From: a virus
DNA length: 64,000 nucleotides
Direction: 5' to 3' (one strand)
IMG/VR virus record: IMGVR_UViG_3300042991_000236
Location: 1 to 64,000 of that record
Made by a program: the position numbers and the translations under genes. The stretch's first letter is position 1. Each line of letters begins with the position of its first letter. Of the stretch, positions 19,501 to 29,267 are shown in pieces. Below the pieces are notes generated by a model. That model did not search any database and was not told the origin of the DNA. It was given only the letters and a program-made list of their open reading frames with translations.

Positions 19501-22500
19501 ATTCAAAGAAGATCCTACCGTAATTACTAAAGAGGATCTGGCTGACATACTTAAATCTATTGAACATCTTATTCCTAAAATAAAGACGCCTATTCATAAG
19601 GCTGGTAAAGGTAACGAGAGTTATTTGCCATTGGCAACTGTCGGCAAAAATAGAGCTTACAATAAACAAGCTGAAGTTGAACAAGAATACAACGGCAAAC
19701 TATCAAAATATGTAGGTCATGCTGAAGGTATTCCATATCTGGAAAACTCTGGTGTAGCCCCAGTTATTACTGCCATTCATATGATGGATTCTATGGTGGC
19801 TAATGGGTTGATGAAACAGAATACTCATTTCTTAAATAACCATGATGGTTTCTCACATGGAATAGGAGACAGTCAAATAATAGCTGATGCAGCCAATACC
19901 ATATTTGGTCAGATAATGACTGATTACAGTATTGCACAGGCGTTTGCTGACATGCATGAAGAGTTAGCAGCAAAAAGTAACGAGATGATGAAAGCTCTGG
20001 AAGTAACTTCAGATGAACTCCTTTATGGCACCAAAATAGATCCAAAGTCGGGACTGATGACTGGTGGTTTAATTAACGACAACGTCATAACATATGAGCT
20101 ATTGAAGACTGCTCAAATAGTAACTGATAAGCAAAGAAAGGAATTCATTGGAGAAGACTTTTTAGGGGGGGCAGAATATAAAAAAGCTTTAGAAGAGTTT
20201 ATGACTTTTGTTACTGAGTCTCTAGGAGATAGTGATGTAGATCAAATATTGGCTGCCCTTACAAAGAATATAAATAGTATGGCAGAACAGACTGCTAGAA
20301 ATAAAAAAGAAATTACTGACGCTGTGACTCACTGGGGTAATTACCCGTATCATGGACTGGGTGTAGATGTCACACCTACAAACACATCTGGTAAAGTATT
20401 TGGTGACATAGATACAAATACGGTTCTGTTCAATGATGAGACTATAAATGAAGTTGATAGATTAACTTTAAAAGAAAGAATGGAACAAGGCCATGGTTCC
20501 AGTGATACAGATGTATCCATAAACAAGGATGACTACGATCCTGTCCAGATTATTGATCGGAAAAATGTATTAGAAGTCTTGGATGCAATTGTTGATGTTG
20601 ATAAAGGATCTCCTCATATCAGTGTTCAAGATTCACCATCACATCTGAGCCATCTGAAGAAAATCCTCAGCTCTCTCGTGGCACCGGTGATGACTCAGGT
20701 TGAACTATTCATGGGTGAGCATAAGATAAACAATGAGACCCAGGGTATGTGGTCAGTCTCAGCTGATGGATCCAAAAAGATATGGATTCAAACTCAGCAG
20801 CGATCGACACTTCCCCCATCCGGTATGCTCAGCCATGGCATTCGTATGTCGACAGCTGAAGTTTATGTTCATGAGTTGGTTCATCATATTACCACTTCTG
20901 GATTAAAGAATTATCCTCATTTGCAAAGACAAGCAGAAGCTCTTCGTGAGCTGGCATATTCTGAGTTCAGCAAGATGTATGGTCAAGAAGCATACCGAGT
21001 ATTCATGAGCGACCCGAATGCCGACCTGACGGATCCTGCAAACGAATATGAGATAAAAGCAGCCAAGGCCAGATGGAAATACGTATTCAATTCAAAACGT
21101 AATCCAGATGGCAGCAATAATGGTGTACCTGAGTTTATCTCCCATGGCATAACCAACGAGAACTTCAAACGGGAACTGGCCAAGCTTACTGTTAGCCAGG
21201 AAATAATTGATGCCAGAAAATCCCTGCGAACAGTCTTCGGCCGAAATATGCAGGAGACAGTTGTTAATATTTTCACCTTGGTTACGAACTTTATTTATGA
21301 GCGATTCAATAAACAGCGTCACTCAGATAAAGTTGACCAGGAACTGGAAAACCTTGTACGAGCTATCTCATACACAGAGAGCAAGAATAAGACGATGTTG
21401 GCCCGGGCTGCTATAGCTCTGGAAGGAACACTTACAGCTATTGGTTTAACCATGGATGAAAAGATAGTTGGTAGGGCTAAGAAGATAATCAATAGCACAG
21501 CGGTTGGTAAAGCAGTAGAGGCAATAAAAGAATTTCCTGAATTAAACAATATGCTTTCTTATCAGATGAGGATTGCCCTCCATTGGTATCATAGCCAGCA
21601 GCAAGGATTGATCCCCGCTGTATGGTCAGAGATGCAAGGGGTGACAGAAAGAGTCAAGCCTCTCCATGATATGATCAGAATGGCTAAGTATGTCAGAGAC
21701 CATGCAAAGAATGAAGCTGCAGCTACTATCCGGAAAGACTTGAAAGCTTTATTTAAAGAGCCTCTGGATACATTTACCAAATCAGCCATCACAAAAGTGC
21801 TGCTTAAAACCGATGTCAGTTACCTGGTTGGTAAAGGCCTATCATCTCAAGTCATTACTGGTTATGTTTCCGATTCCTCTAAAAGAGAGGCTCGTATCAA
21901 AGAGATCCTTAAACAGATCAATCAGGATCCAAACCTTCAGCCATACGCACACTTCTTTGAGAATGCAGCTGATGACCTTGGTTACTTTATGATTAATAGT
22001 GTGCCCAAGAACTCAGTAGATGTACCTCTTATGAATGCCCATAATATTGTGGCAATAGCTGAGCGTACATATGACGCTGAACACCAGATAAAATCGTATC
22101 CTAACGCTGTAGATCTGGTTGAGCAGTTGGCAACTCTGTACTCTCTCCGATACGTTAAAGGATCTGACAGAAATGCAGCAGTCAAAGTCATGACTGAAAA
22201 CTGGTCAGCTATGGAAGATATCTTGAATCGGCATAATGCTTTAAAGGATCGTGCGTTCAAGGATACATTCTACGGTAATCCATACGAGATGACCAAGGGC
22301 TATACGAAACAGATCCTCAACTCTAGGATACAGTTCGAGATGGCGCATGTTGCGGATCCAACAAATCCAAATGATCCTACTCGTAAAATGTACGAAGACG
22401 CCGGCTATTACATGCAGATTTCTCCTCTGAAGAGGGATCCAAAGGATCCAGTACAATCAGATATCTATCTGTTCAAATCTACGCTGGGTACAGTTAATGA

Positions 22501-24247
22501 CCTGCAGCCCGGGATTGCTTCATTTACTCAGAATATTGGTCGAGGTGCTGTAGCGTATGATATCCAAGGACAGCTGGGTAACACAATCGATCCAGCTCAA
22601 GAAGCTGATAAGAATAATCAGATAGTTCTGGCCAGTGTGGAAGATAAAATTAAGGCAATGTTTAATCCAAGATCAGCCATGGATAAGGATAAATACAAGC
22701 ACAGCAATAATCCGGAAAACTACATGGTACCGAAGTTTAATCATGTAGGTAAAATGACTGAGATGCGTTACATGATGAATGAGCATACCAAGGATACCGT
22801 CCTTGAGCAGTTTTCAGAATTCGATGCAGTACTGGCGGCCATGACCAGTCAGATAATTGATAAGGTAGTGGCACCCAAGATAAACCAGGATCTGATTCTG
22901 GAGCTGAAGAGAATGGCAGATGATAAGGCCTTTGGTTTAAAAGCTCAGAGAGCTGCTTATGTAGAGATCTCTCCATGGTCGCCAGAAAAAAGATACAGAG
23001 ATATCTATCATCAGCTTCCTCCCAAGGCTCGTCAGAATATTAAATCTGAGTGGGGTGAGGATAGGATGTGGGTGGCTCAGGATGTAGTTGATCTGGCTTT
23101 TGGTCAACGTAAATACTCTCCAAGTGAGACCTTCGGTAAAACCAAACAGGAAAGAAACCTGTTTGAGAAGATATTGGTAGAAACGCTCAAATTAGCTCTA
23201 GGAACGACAAACTTTTTCAATGATACCCCGGCAGGGTCTATTGAGAATACGTCTGTCCAGGGCCGTGCTGTGCGTCGGGCTACTGCAGTTTATTCAACTA
23301 TGGCTCAATTAACCAAGATGGGTAAATCCAACATTGTTGTTAGGAACTTGCCAGTTATTGTAAATAATCATAGTAGTAATATGATGTATCTCAAATCCAG
23401 AGGAATAACTTTGGATGAGATCTTCAGACTTAATAAAGAAGCAGCTCTTGATATTCTGCAATATCAGAAGGATAAGTCTGAACTGGATTCCTGGATCAAT
23501 AAAAGAGAACTGATAGCCAGAAAGCATTCAGTGCCTCAGGCTGAACGTAATGTCCAGATCACAAATATCAATCGTAAGATTGCGACTCTTGAGAATCAGT
23601 TGGCATTGAATAAGGTCACGGAATTGGTGAAAGCTGGAGCAGTCCCAGGTGTTGTAGATGATGTGGAAATGGGACATACCCAGTCACCACATACCTACGG
23701 CGTTGATAAATTTCTTGATGATACATTGAGTGTACTTCCGGATAAGCTTCAGAGAGCCGGCAAAGCGTTATTTATGACTACAGATACTGAAGGCTTCAAG
23801 ATGATGAACAACGCCGTTAAGCTTACTGACTTTACTGGTCGATATGTGTTATACCACCATTTGACTGGTAAGAAAGGAATGAGTAAGGATCAGGCCATCT
23901 CTGAAGTTATGGATAATTTTATAAACTTTGATCTACCTACCCATCGGATGATTGGTATGCTAAATGAGATTGGTCTGGTAATGTTTTCCAAGTATCAGTT
24001 TCGAGTTCTCAAGCAGATAAAGAATGTATCGCTTGAGCATCCATTCTCTACGCTGGCTACCTACATCATTGGTAAAGCTATGGGTGACAATAATATTATC
24101 AATTCAATTCCATTGGTTACTAAAGATGTATTTCAGTCACTGGCTAATCCATTCTTTACAGCAGCAGGCTCTTTATCTGATATCGTAACAGTGGATGGTG
24201 TACAACTTGCGGGCGGTGTAATGGCTGACGCAATTACTCCGAATTAA
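16514..24247 (+). CDS. Virion-encapsidated RNA polymerase (N4 gp50-like)
   Basis: A 2577-residue, N4-type giant polymerase that is injected with the DNA and transcribes early genes from hairpin promoters. The T7-like core is recognisable: a T/DxxGR-type region with Arg ~539 (MRMIMRGEINPQ), motif A with Asp ~682 (AEIDGVSNG), motif B with Lys ~795 and the FG pair ~803 (KPRTMQIVFGA), and motif C with His-Asp 1110-1111 (NNHDGFSHG). Spacings match what I remember for the N4 mini-vRNAP. About 480 residues precede the core and about 1400 follow it. Within the latter, EVYVHELVHH at ~1449-1458 is an HExxH zincin motif not expected for a polymerase. N4 vRNAP is ~3500 residues, so this is a short version. 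SD AAGGGGA precedes ATG 16514. Confidence 0.9.
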   Translation: MSKLTSCIMQQSLQAQERIPKEVKIWASKEKMKEASEALEIHIQKLETIKKSVQDQYADKQDAYKTQPVENSLAASYVNRAETDPTNELNTFKVKPTFWQNQVQRFRSMTAAIAHIFSRDVVTDGEKAVLNHFMEKGGFGAKMNVAIRDIFKMKGMEAAGKASSFKYRYMDMLQYLPGHPATFNKKADRDAATEKLQKEGYLDSATRNAIAATVYEWVATDGRRSISQTEQSLGRLLSLEKDESLPRNAFELLEDAGTHAETVAKQMGRTILQRMSIAAGPKSDSLAQARMELSLGYLALAAMEEIGLIERQSIIADHTIDAKAGMNKKQLAANPIGIEALKNGHNLTKEKLFYKKDGSRPDPKGLLLIKTIRVIDTKTLKGIESVFMDGRQAFDKLFANEPQEFGVRWVAKKVKSFRIGRSNVNSNTEQTNNLNNYNSIPYQRNDGAIGFLKSMWNLIDSQKSDEEKDAMTSVFQEMFGAPAADNLLDLHKKSNEGIRRGITQDFQDILDFEIERERTGNNEFYPASDFMVQMRMIMRGEINPQNKKMHRATFAPTGFQTTFKKDPKGKLDQAFLEAVAVAFDLETGKGLLGDADAQVAALMDILSNPENKKYEAVSKAITAIQKYNVNGEMTGAMLQDIANGSSAIDNKVTGLKGLFEYARYASVKSGEEFTTDMHAEIDGVSNGIIIGIIQLLPDSADKRTVLAMAAMGGVSTSAFKESLNKLLIKNNLHDAYQRMAKEWALNIANFKHDWAVSKDKQEQVLFKQAMALGGILGEFQDKEGVINNIIRKLSKPRTMQIVFGAATKGQIKLFMSESVLHDGIYKKVEKIIERVRKVDKANPDPLLRGDFTKLMADVALLTGNKSFTLEKYFAVNSKAIILKNLQAFKLEQTDINALTEAVEATYGKAMEGAIDTIYGALIEARKPLNAVVQLAVTTYNTILKKLVDIKIQQQTDDLVVMKARVDELSKQLYDPTFTGDKEDISSRLAQYKEDMQFKEDPTVITKEDLADILKSIEHLIPKIKTPIHKAGKGNESYLPLATVGKNRAYNKQAEVEQEYNGKLSKYVGHAEGIPYLENSGVAPVITAIHMMDSMVANGLMKQNTHFLNNHDGFSHGIGDSQIIADAANTIFGQIMTDYSIAQAFADMHEELAAKSNEMMKALEVTSDELLYGTKIDPKSGLMTGGLINDNVITYELLKTAQIVTDKQRKEFIGEDFLGGAEYKKALEEFMTFVTESLGDSDVDQILAALTKNINSMAEQTARNKKEITDAVTHWGNYPYHGLGVDVTPTNTSGKVFGDIDTNTVLFNDETINEVDRLTLKERMEQGHGSSDTDVSINKDDYDPVQIIDRKNVLEVLDAIVDVDKGSPHISVQDSPSHLSHLKKILSSLVAPVMTQVELFMGEHKINNETQGMWSVSADGSKKIWIQTQQRSTLPPSGMLSHGIRMSTAEVYVHELVHHITTSGLKNYPHLQRQAEALRELAYSEFSKMYGQEAYRVFMSDPNADLTDPANEYEIKAAKARWKYVFNSKRNPDGSNNGVPEFISHGITNENFKRELAKLTVSQEIIDARKSLRTVFGRNMQETVVNIFTLVTNFIYERFNKQRHSDKVDQELENLVRAISYTESKNKTMLARAAIALEGTLTAIGLTMDEKIVGRAKKIINSTAVGKAVEAIKEFPELNNMLSYQMRIALHWYHSQQQGLIPAVWSEMQGVTERVKPLHDMIRMAKYVRDHAKNEAAATIRKDLKALFKEPLDTFTKSAITKVLLKTDVSYLVGKGLSSQVITGYVSDSSKREARIKEILKQINQDPNLQPYAHFFENAADDLGYFMINSVPKNSVDVPLMNAHNIVAIAERTYDAEHQIKSYPNAVDLVEQLATLYSLRYVKGSDRNAAVKVMTENWSAMEDILNRHNALKDRAFKDTFYGNPYEMTKGYTKQILNSRIQFEMAHVADPTNPNDPTRKMYEDAGYYMQISPLKRDPKDPVQSDIYLFKSTLGTVNDLQPGIASFTQNIGRGAVAYDIQGQLGNTIDPAQEADKNNQIVLASVEDKIKAMFNPRSAMDKDKYKHSNNPENYMVPKFNHVGKMTEMRYMMNEHTKDTVLEQFSEFDAVLAAMTSQIIDKVVAPKINQDLILELKRMADDKAFGLKAQRAAYVEISPWSPEKRYRDIYHQLPPKARQNIKSEWGEDRMWVAQDVVDLAFGQRKYSPSETFGKTKQERNLFEKILVETLKLALGTTNFFNDTPAGSIENTSVQGRAVRRATAVYSTMAQLTKMGKSNIVVRNLPVIVNNHSSNMMYLKSRGITLDEIFRLNKEAALDILQYQKDKSELDSWINKRELIARKHSVPQAERNVQITNINRKIATLENQLALNKVTELVKAGAVPGVVDDVEMGHTQSPHTYGVDKFLDDTLSVLPDKLQRAGKALFMTTDTEGFKMMNNAVKLTDFTGRYVLYHHLTGKKGMSKDQAISEVMDNFINFDLPTHRMIGMLNEIGLVMFSKYQFRVLKQIKNVSLEHPFSTLATYIIGKAMGDNNIINSIPLVTKDVFQSLANPFFTAAGSLSDIVTVDGVQLAGGVMADAITPN

Positions 24248-24257
24248 GGAAGGATAT

Positions 24258-27200
24258 ATGCCTGATAGAATAGTTGCCTTTCATTCAATGGTTTTCAGAA
24301 GGTCTTCTTATGTAATGACACCAGAAGATATTGAATGGCCTACTGGTGGCGTATATGAGTACCCAGTACCAGATAACGACTTCTGGACTCGCATACCTCT
24401 TCCAGGTGACGATCCTTTATATGTATCGATGCGTATCTTCACCAGTGATGGTTTGTTCCCTCAAGAGGATTTATGGAGTCCTCCTGTCTTATTTGTCAAG
24501 CATGGTGATAAAGGTGATACGGGTTCCAGTGGAGATGCTGGAGATGACGGTCTTCATGGATTAAATGGCGCGCCGGGTACACCAGGTAACCCGGGTATTG
24601 ACGGATCCAATGGTGTGGCTGGGGATGGTATTATATGGGCAGGTAATGCTTCTTCTCATCCAGCAAATGCTTACGAGAATGTGGCTTATTATAATACCAC
24701 GGATAAGAAGAGTTATATCTATCATGATGGTGTCTGGTACCAAATGACTATTGATGGTACGGATGGTCAACAAGGAACTCATAGTGCGATAGCAACTCTT
24801 TATAAGAAGAACACCAGCACTACAGTACCTCCTATCAGTTTCAGTGGAACTTTTACATATACCTTTGCTACAGCCCTATTATCTGGTGGTACTTTAGAAG
24901 GTTGGACACAAACTCTTCCTGCTAGTAACCCGGGTGAGTATATATGGGCTAAGCAGGCTTCTGCTGTATCTGAATTTGCTACAGACACTATTGAAGCTCA
25001 AGAGTTTTCTGGGGCTGTTGTAATTAGTGGTGTTGGTACTAATGGTGCAGCCGGCCTGGACGGAACCAGTGTTGTTTTTAAAGGGACAGTTGCTCTGATT
25101 GTAGATCTACCAACTACAGCCCCTGAAGGAGACCTCTACGTTGTTCTTGAAGATGGTAATGGTTATGTCAGTGATGGTGGATCTCCAACCTCAGTATGGA
25201 CTTCTGTAGGGGCAATTCAAGGTCCTCCAGGTGAACAAGGATGGTCAGTTCAGATTGTTTATCATGATGCTTCAGCAGCAGGAGCAGCTCCTACGTTACC
25301 CACTAATGCTGCAGGATCAGATAATGGTTGGTATGATGTTATAACTGCAGCAGCAAATTGGATGACTATTAAAGTTGACGATGGCACAGGAACTGTATGG
25401 GGCGCAGCTAAAAAGGTAACCGGTGTAGATGGTCTTAATAGCGCAACTGTCAGTCTTTATCAAAAGAGTACAAATGGATCCATACCTCCGGCATTACCCT
25501 CAGGTACATTCACTTATACATTTGCTACCAATCTACTATCCGGAGGTACTTTTAATTCTTGGGTACAATCAATACCTAGTATGAATAAAGGTGAGTATCT
25601 TTGGACAATCCAGGCTACAGCCAGTTCTGCTACTGCCACTGATGCCATACCTTTTACAGAATTTTCTTCACCAGTCATCTCATCAGCCAATGGTACTGAT
25701 GGTTTATCAATCGTTTGGCATGGAGAAGCTGCAGCACCTGAACTAGCATGGGAAATAGCAAACCATACCTATAAAGATACCACCAACGGTTGGGTGTATA
25801 TCTATAATGGTAGCGCTTGGGAATTAATGGTTTTCGATGGAAGTGATGGTGCAGATGGCGCAGATGGCGCAGATGGCGCACCAGGATTACCGGGAGCTGA
25901 TGGAACAAATGGTGATTCTGTTGATATTGTCTTTGTAAGAAGTGCGACTACTCCTGGGATACCGACAGCTTCTGTTGGTGTACCTTCAGCTCCTATACAA
26001 TGGTATTCAACTGTAGCAGGAGCAAATACTGCCGGAGGATCCAATATACCCTTATGGAGTAGTGTTGGGTACAAACCACAAAGCACTGGTGATTACACCT
26101 GGGATGCTCCAATCCGAGTAGATGGAGATAAAGTTGCTGAAGTGACAGTATACACTCGAGGTGTTCCTTCAACGGTTCCTACCGGAGGAACATATACGTT
26201 TGGTGCTGCTACTCCCTTAACGACATTACCTACTTCTACCGGAGCAACCTGGAGTCGTACGATTCCTACTGGTACTTTACCCGTGTATACCTCTCGAGCA
26301 GTTGTTTCAACAGTCTCTGGAAACACAGCAGCTGTACCAATCACCGGTTGGTCAACTGCAGTAATTATGGTAGAGAATGGGTCCATAGGAGCTACAGGCT
26401 TATCCGTATACATTACCTATAATGACGCATCAGCTTCCGGTTCAGCTCCTGCTTTACCTACTACCGTTGCCGGCACTAATAACGGATGGCATACAGCAGC
26501 AACAGCAGCTTCAAACTGGATGTCCCAAAAGATAGATACCAATCCCGCTACCTCAGCAACCTGGGGAGCAGCTATTAAGATCAAGGGTGTGGATGGAGCA
26601 ACAGGGGCTACTGGAGCAACCGGATTAACCGGATCAAGTGTTTTAGTTGTGTATGCTGATGCCATAGCCCCAGCCACTCCAGCTAATAGTGCAGGAGTAC
26701 CTTCAGGATGGTCTTCAATAATTCCGGGTACAGCGACATATGCTATATGGGAAACCACAGGTACAAGGGCCACTGGAGGGTCTGTATACGTTTGGACAAC
26801 TCCTGTGATATCTACTGCAGGATGGAGAAAACCAGGACAGACAACAATTGATGGTAATAAGATATATACCGGTAACGCATATGTGGATACTTTACAAATT
26901 AAAGGTAACGCCGTAACAATACCTTTAGCAGTGGAAACAACAACAAATTATACTGTGTATGTTGCGGGTGCTGGAATACCTGAACCAAATTGGATTGATG
27001 TTCCAAATGCTACTAAACAGTTGATAGTCCCAACTGGTCAAACATTTCCAATTATAATGCAATGTGCGTTTGAATTTGATTTAAACTATCCCACAGATGT
27101 AACTAGCATTTCTGGTATTCAATTTAGATTGGTATATTACAATACCGGTACGGCTGTTACTACACAAGTTGGTACTATACAAAGTCGGTTAGCTCAAGAA

Positions 27201-27416
27201 TATATAACAGTAGATGGTGGTGAAGGAGGACTGACTAATGTTGGTAGAATTTATGATGCTACAAAACATGGATTGATAAACATACTTGGAATTAGTAGTG
27301 CTTCCTTAGCTGCAGGGACATATAATTGTAAGTTACAGAAAAAACAATATAATTCTCGTGGATATTTAACTATATTTGCGGGGTGTACACTTACAATATT
27401 AGGAGCTAAAAGATGA
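24258..27416 (+). CDS. Tail fibre/appendage with collagen-like repeats
   Basis: A 1052-residue protein. Three Gly-X-Y collagen-like stretches are visible at roughly residues 83-121 (GDKGDTGSSGDAGDDGLHG), 528-555 (DGADGADGADGAPGLPG) and 777-794 (DGATGATGATGLTG). They are separated by repeated beta modules of the type AGSDNGWYDVITAAANWM and FTYTFATNLLSGGTF, which occur two or three times. Such Gly-X-Y segments trimerise and form flexible stalks in phage fibres. The C-terminal ~200 residues differ in character and are the likely receptor-binding tip. It is followed by a DUF4376 gene overlapping by four bases. Confidence 0.78.
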   Translation: MPDRIVAFHSMVFRRSSYVMTPEDIEWPTGGVYEYPVPDNDFWTRIPLPGDDPLYVSMRIFTSDGLFPQEDLWSPPVLFVKHGDKGDTGSSGDAGDDGLHGLNGAPGTPGNPGIDGSNGVAGDGIIWAGNASSHPANAYENVAYYNTTDKKSYIYHDGVWYQMTIDGTDGQQGTHSAIATLYKKNTSTTVPPISFSGTFTYTFATALLSGGTLEGWTQTLPASNPGEYIWAKQASAVSEFATDTIEAQEFSGAVVISGVGTNGAAGLDGTSVVFKGTVALIVDLPTTAPEGDLYVVLEDGNGYVSDGGSPTSVWTSVGAIQGPPGEQGWSVQIVYHDASAAGAAPTLPTNAAGSDNGWYDVITAAANWMTIKVDDGTGTVWGAAKKVTGVDGLNSATVSLYQKSTNGSIPPALPSGTFTYTFATNLLSGGTFNSWVQSIPSMNKGEYLWTIQATASSATATDAIPFTEFSSPVISSANGTDGLSIVWHGEAAAPELAWEIANHTYKDTTNGWVYIYNGSAWELMVFDGSDGADGADGADGAPGLPGADGTNGDSVDIVFVRSATTPGIPTASVGVPSAPIQWYSTVAGANTAGGSNIPLWSSVGYKPQSTGDYTWDAPIRVDGDKVAEVTVYTRGVPSTVPTGGTYTFGAATPLTTLPTSTGATWSRTIPTGTLPVYTSRAVVSTVSGNTAAVPITGWSTAVIMVENGSIGATGLSVYITYNDASASGSAPALPTTVAGTNNGWHTAATAASNWMSQKIDTNPATSATWGAAIKIKGVDGATGATGATGLTGSSVLVVYADAIAPATPANSAGVPSGWSSIIPGTATYAIWETTGTRATGGSVYVWTTPVISTAGWRKPGQTTIDGNKIYTGNAYVDTLQIKGNAVTIPLAVETTTNYTVYVAGAGIPEPNWIDVPNATKQLIVPTGQTFPIIMQCAFEFDLNYPTDVTSISGIQFRLVYYNTGTAVTTQVGTIQSRLAQEYITVDGGEGGLTNVGRIYDATKHGLINILGISSASLAAGTYNCKLQKKQYNSRGYLTIFAGCTLTILGAKR

Positions 27417-27943
27417 GAGTAGTTATATATCGATTAAATGATGGAAGTATACTTAGGAATGTAACAGGACCTATTGATCAAATTATTGATGAATGTCTAG
27501 AAGGCGAAGAGTATTATATAAATTGTCCTATAGGGACTACTCATATTATTAATAATGAACCTGTAACAATTATACCACCCCCACCTGAACCCATAGTACC
27601 AACTTTATTAGAAGTGAAAACTAAGAAATACTATGAGATGAAGACAGCAAGAGATATTGCTGAACTCCAAGGTTTCACTTATTTAGGAAAAACTTTTGAT
27701 AGCGACGTAAAGGCTATGAAGCGTATCACAACTGCAGTGCAAGCAGCTCAAGCTTATCCAGCATTTTCTGTTGAATGGGCATGTTCAGATAATACGACCA
27801 TCACTTTGGATGCTGCTCAAATGATTGCTATGCCAATATATATTGCTGCAACTGGTGATGCTATTCATACGAAATATAAAGGGCTTAAGGAGCAAATTGC
27901 AGCTGCTACTACAGTAGAGGAAGTTGAAGCTATTGTTTGGTAG
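27413..27943 (+). CDS. DUF4376 protein, tail fibre partner
   Basis: A 176-residue protein. The C-terminal ~110 residues are a DUF4376 domain: FTYLGKTFDSDVKAMKRI, then VEWACSDNTTITLDAAQM and a final VEEVEAIVW. Proteins of this type are encoded right after phage tail fibres and are often called tail fibre assembly or attached proteins. Its ATG overlaps the fibre stop codon (ATGA at 27413), which supports co-translation. It is the last gene of the late operon. Confidence 0.75.
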   Translation: MRVVIYRLNDGSILRNVTGPIDQIIDECLEGEEYYINCPIGTTHIINNEPVTIIPPPPEPIVPTLLEVKTKKYYEMKTARDIAELQGFTYLGKTFDSDVKAMKRITTAVQAAQAYPAFSVEWACSDNTTITLDAAQMIAMPIYIAATGDAIHTKYKGLKEQIAAATTVEEVEAIVW

Positions 27944-27964
27944 GATTGGATAAAGCAGAAAGGA

Positions 27965-27992
27965 AAAGCCCCTTATTCAGGGGCTTTCTTAT
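27965..27992. terminator. Bidirectional terminator between convergent operons
   Basis: AAAGCCCCT (27965-27973) pairs with AGGGGCTTT (27979-27987) around TATTC. On the + strand it runs into TTTCTTATTTG, and on the - strand into TTTTCCTTTC. It separates the rightward late operon from the leftward early/middle genes and can serve both. The stop codon of the - strand gene at 27973 lies inside the hairpin. Confidence 0.85.
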
Positions 27993-28098
27993 TTGTGAGG
28001 AGTTCTTTCATAGGTTGTTTACAGATAGCACACAGAGGTACTTCTGATTTGGCAAGTAATACCATCTTCGGGTAACATTGGCAGACGTAGTCTTTCAT
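27973..28098 (-). CDS. Small Zn-binding-type protein (41 aa)
   Basis: 41 residues with two Cys pairs (CQC near residue 6-8 and CAIC near 28) resembling a mini zinc ribbon. Its ATG overlaps the thyX stop codon (ATGA at 28095-28098). The gene runs into the terminal hairpin. No family recognised. Confidence 0.55.
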   Translation of the reverse strand: MKDYVCQCYPKMVLLAKSEVPLCAICKQPMKELLTNKKAPE

Positions 28099-28727
28099 AG
28101 CAGATCATCGAAAATAATGGGGATACGGGTTGACATATCCTTGAGTAAGGGGATAGCCACCTCTCTCATCTGAGGATGCGCTGCAGGGGCAGTACGGAGC
28201 TTGAAGAAGTGTCTCCATTCTCGTAGGTTTGCAGTCATGACTATCTCAGTCTTGAGGGAGTTTGGAAGTACCGATCGAGCTTGCTCAGGTTTCCAGCCCA
28301 TAGCTCTGAGTTCTTTATAAGATTGTTCGGATGCCCACATAGCAGATAACCAAGGCTCTCTATTGATGAACTTGGCCCAGTGTTCATCATACATTCCTGG
28401 TTCAACTTCAACCCATGGTGGAATAATAAATGCTATATGACCACCGGTATAATCACAGTATCTGGTCGACTCCTGAGAGTAGGATGCAATACGATGACGT
28501 ACGATCTCATGACTTATGCCACGGTCACAGATGAATCGGACAGAAGCCGATGCATGTTCCAATACGGACTCATGACCACGTTTCAGAATCATCTTCGCAA
28601 AGTCAGCTTTTGATTCTTCAGTAATTTTGGCTTCGCTTTTATAACAGCATCTACCACTTAGTTCTATAAGGTTAAGTGGATCTGAAGTTATTTGTAAAAT
28701 AGTGGATGACGCTTTTATTAATATCAT
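28095..28727 (-). CDS. thyX: FAD-dependent thymidylate synthase ThyX
   Basis: A 210-residue enzyme converting dUMP to dTMP with methylene-tetrahydrofolate and NADPH. The ThyX signature RHR-x7-S is present as RHRIASYSQES at residues 77-87, preceded by GHESVLEHAS (dUMP/FAD contact region). It supplies dTMP for phage replication independently of host ThyA. I choose ATG 28727: GGAGGG lies just before it inside the end of the upstream HNH gene, and the start overlaps that gene stop as ATGA. The longer frame upstream lacks its own SD. Confidence 0.93.
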   Translation of the reverse strand: MILIKASSTILQITSDPLNLIELSGRCCYKSEAKITEESKADFAKMILKRGHESVLEHASASVRFICDRGISHEIVRHRIASYSQESTRYCDYTGGHIAFIIPPWVEVEPGMYDEHWAKFINREPWLSAMWASEQSYKELRAMGWKPEQARSVLPNSLKTEIVMTANLREWRHFFKLRTAPAAHPQMREVAIPLLKDMSTRIPIIFDDLL

Positions 28728-29245
28728 AAACCCTCCGTTATATGCTTCCATGTATTACCAATAACAGCCTCTGTTATAGTCCAACGGCTAACATTAAATA
28801 AACTAGCTATCTTTGGATGGCTGAGTCCTTCTTTACTTAATTTTCTAGCAAGAATAACATTTTCATTTGTTAAAATTGCGGAATGGTTTCTTTCTCCTAC
28901 TTGTGCATCTCGCTCTTTAGTAAGCATATCTTGCATATTATCACGTTGGGTACCCAAAAAAAGATGATCTGGGTTCACGCACATCGTAACATCACATTTG
29001 TGACAAACTTGTAAGCCTGTTGGTATCTCACCTTTAAAAATTAAGTAAGAAGCTCTATGTGCCCATTCTGGGTAACCATTAAAACTGAACTGACCATAAA
29101 TAAAACCACTACCAGCTTTTCTAGTAGACGCTTGCCATATCCAACAATCGTTCGCATTTTTTAAAACTTTTTGTAAAAAGCGGTCTTCAACAGATTTCTT
29201 TTTGTAGACCATCTGTGTTGTCTGAATATGTTGTTTTTTAGGCAT
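28724..29245 (-). CDS. HNH homing endonuclease with C-terminal HTH
   Basis: 173 residues. The HNH core is in residues ~45-110: WAHRASYLIFKGEIPTG, then VCHKCDVTMCVNPDHLFLGT, a zinc-containing HNH type with the second His in NPDHL. The C-terminal ~40 residues (ILARKLSKEGLSHPKIASLF, then VSRWTITEAV) form a helix-turn-helix for target recognition. It is probably a free-standing homing endonuclease that cuts thyX-region alleles lacking it. It is placed directly upstream of thyX, supplies the SD for it and overlaps its start by four bases. Confidence 0.85.
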   Translation of the reverse strand: MPKKQHIQTTQMVYKKKSVEDRFLQKVLKNANDCWIWQASTRKAGSGFIYGQFSFNGYPEWAHRASYLIFKGEIPTGLQVCHKCDVTMCVNPDHLFLGTQRDNMQDMLTKERDAQVGERNHSAILTNENVILARKLSKEGLSHPKIASLFNVSRWTITEAVIGNTWKHITEGL

Positions 29246-29267
29246 GAGCGTGTCCTTTAAAGTTTTA

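Noticed and set aside
25536-26190. Further CCGGAGG sequences in the tail fibre gene
   Set aside because: They lack the flanking complementary bases needed for a GGA-loop hairpin and lie in coding sequence of the other strand.
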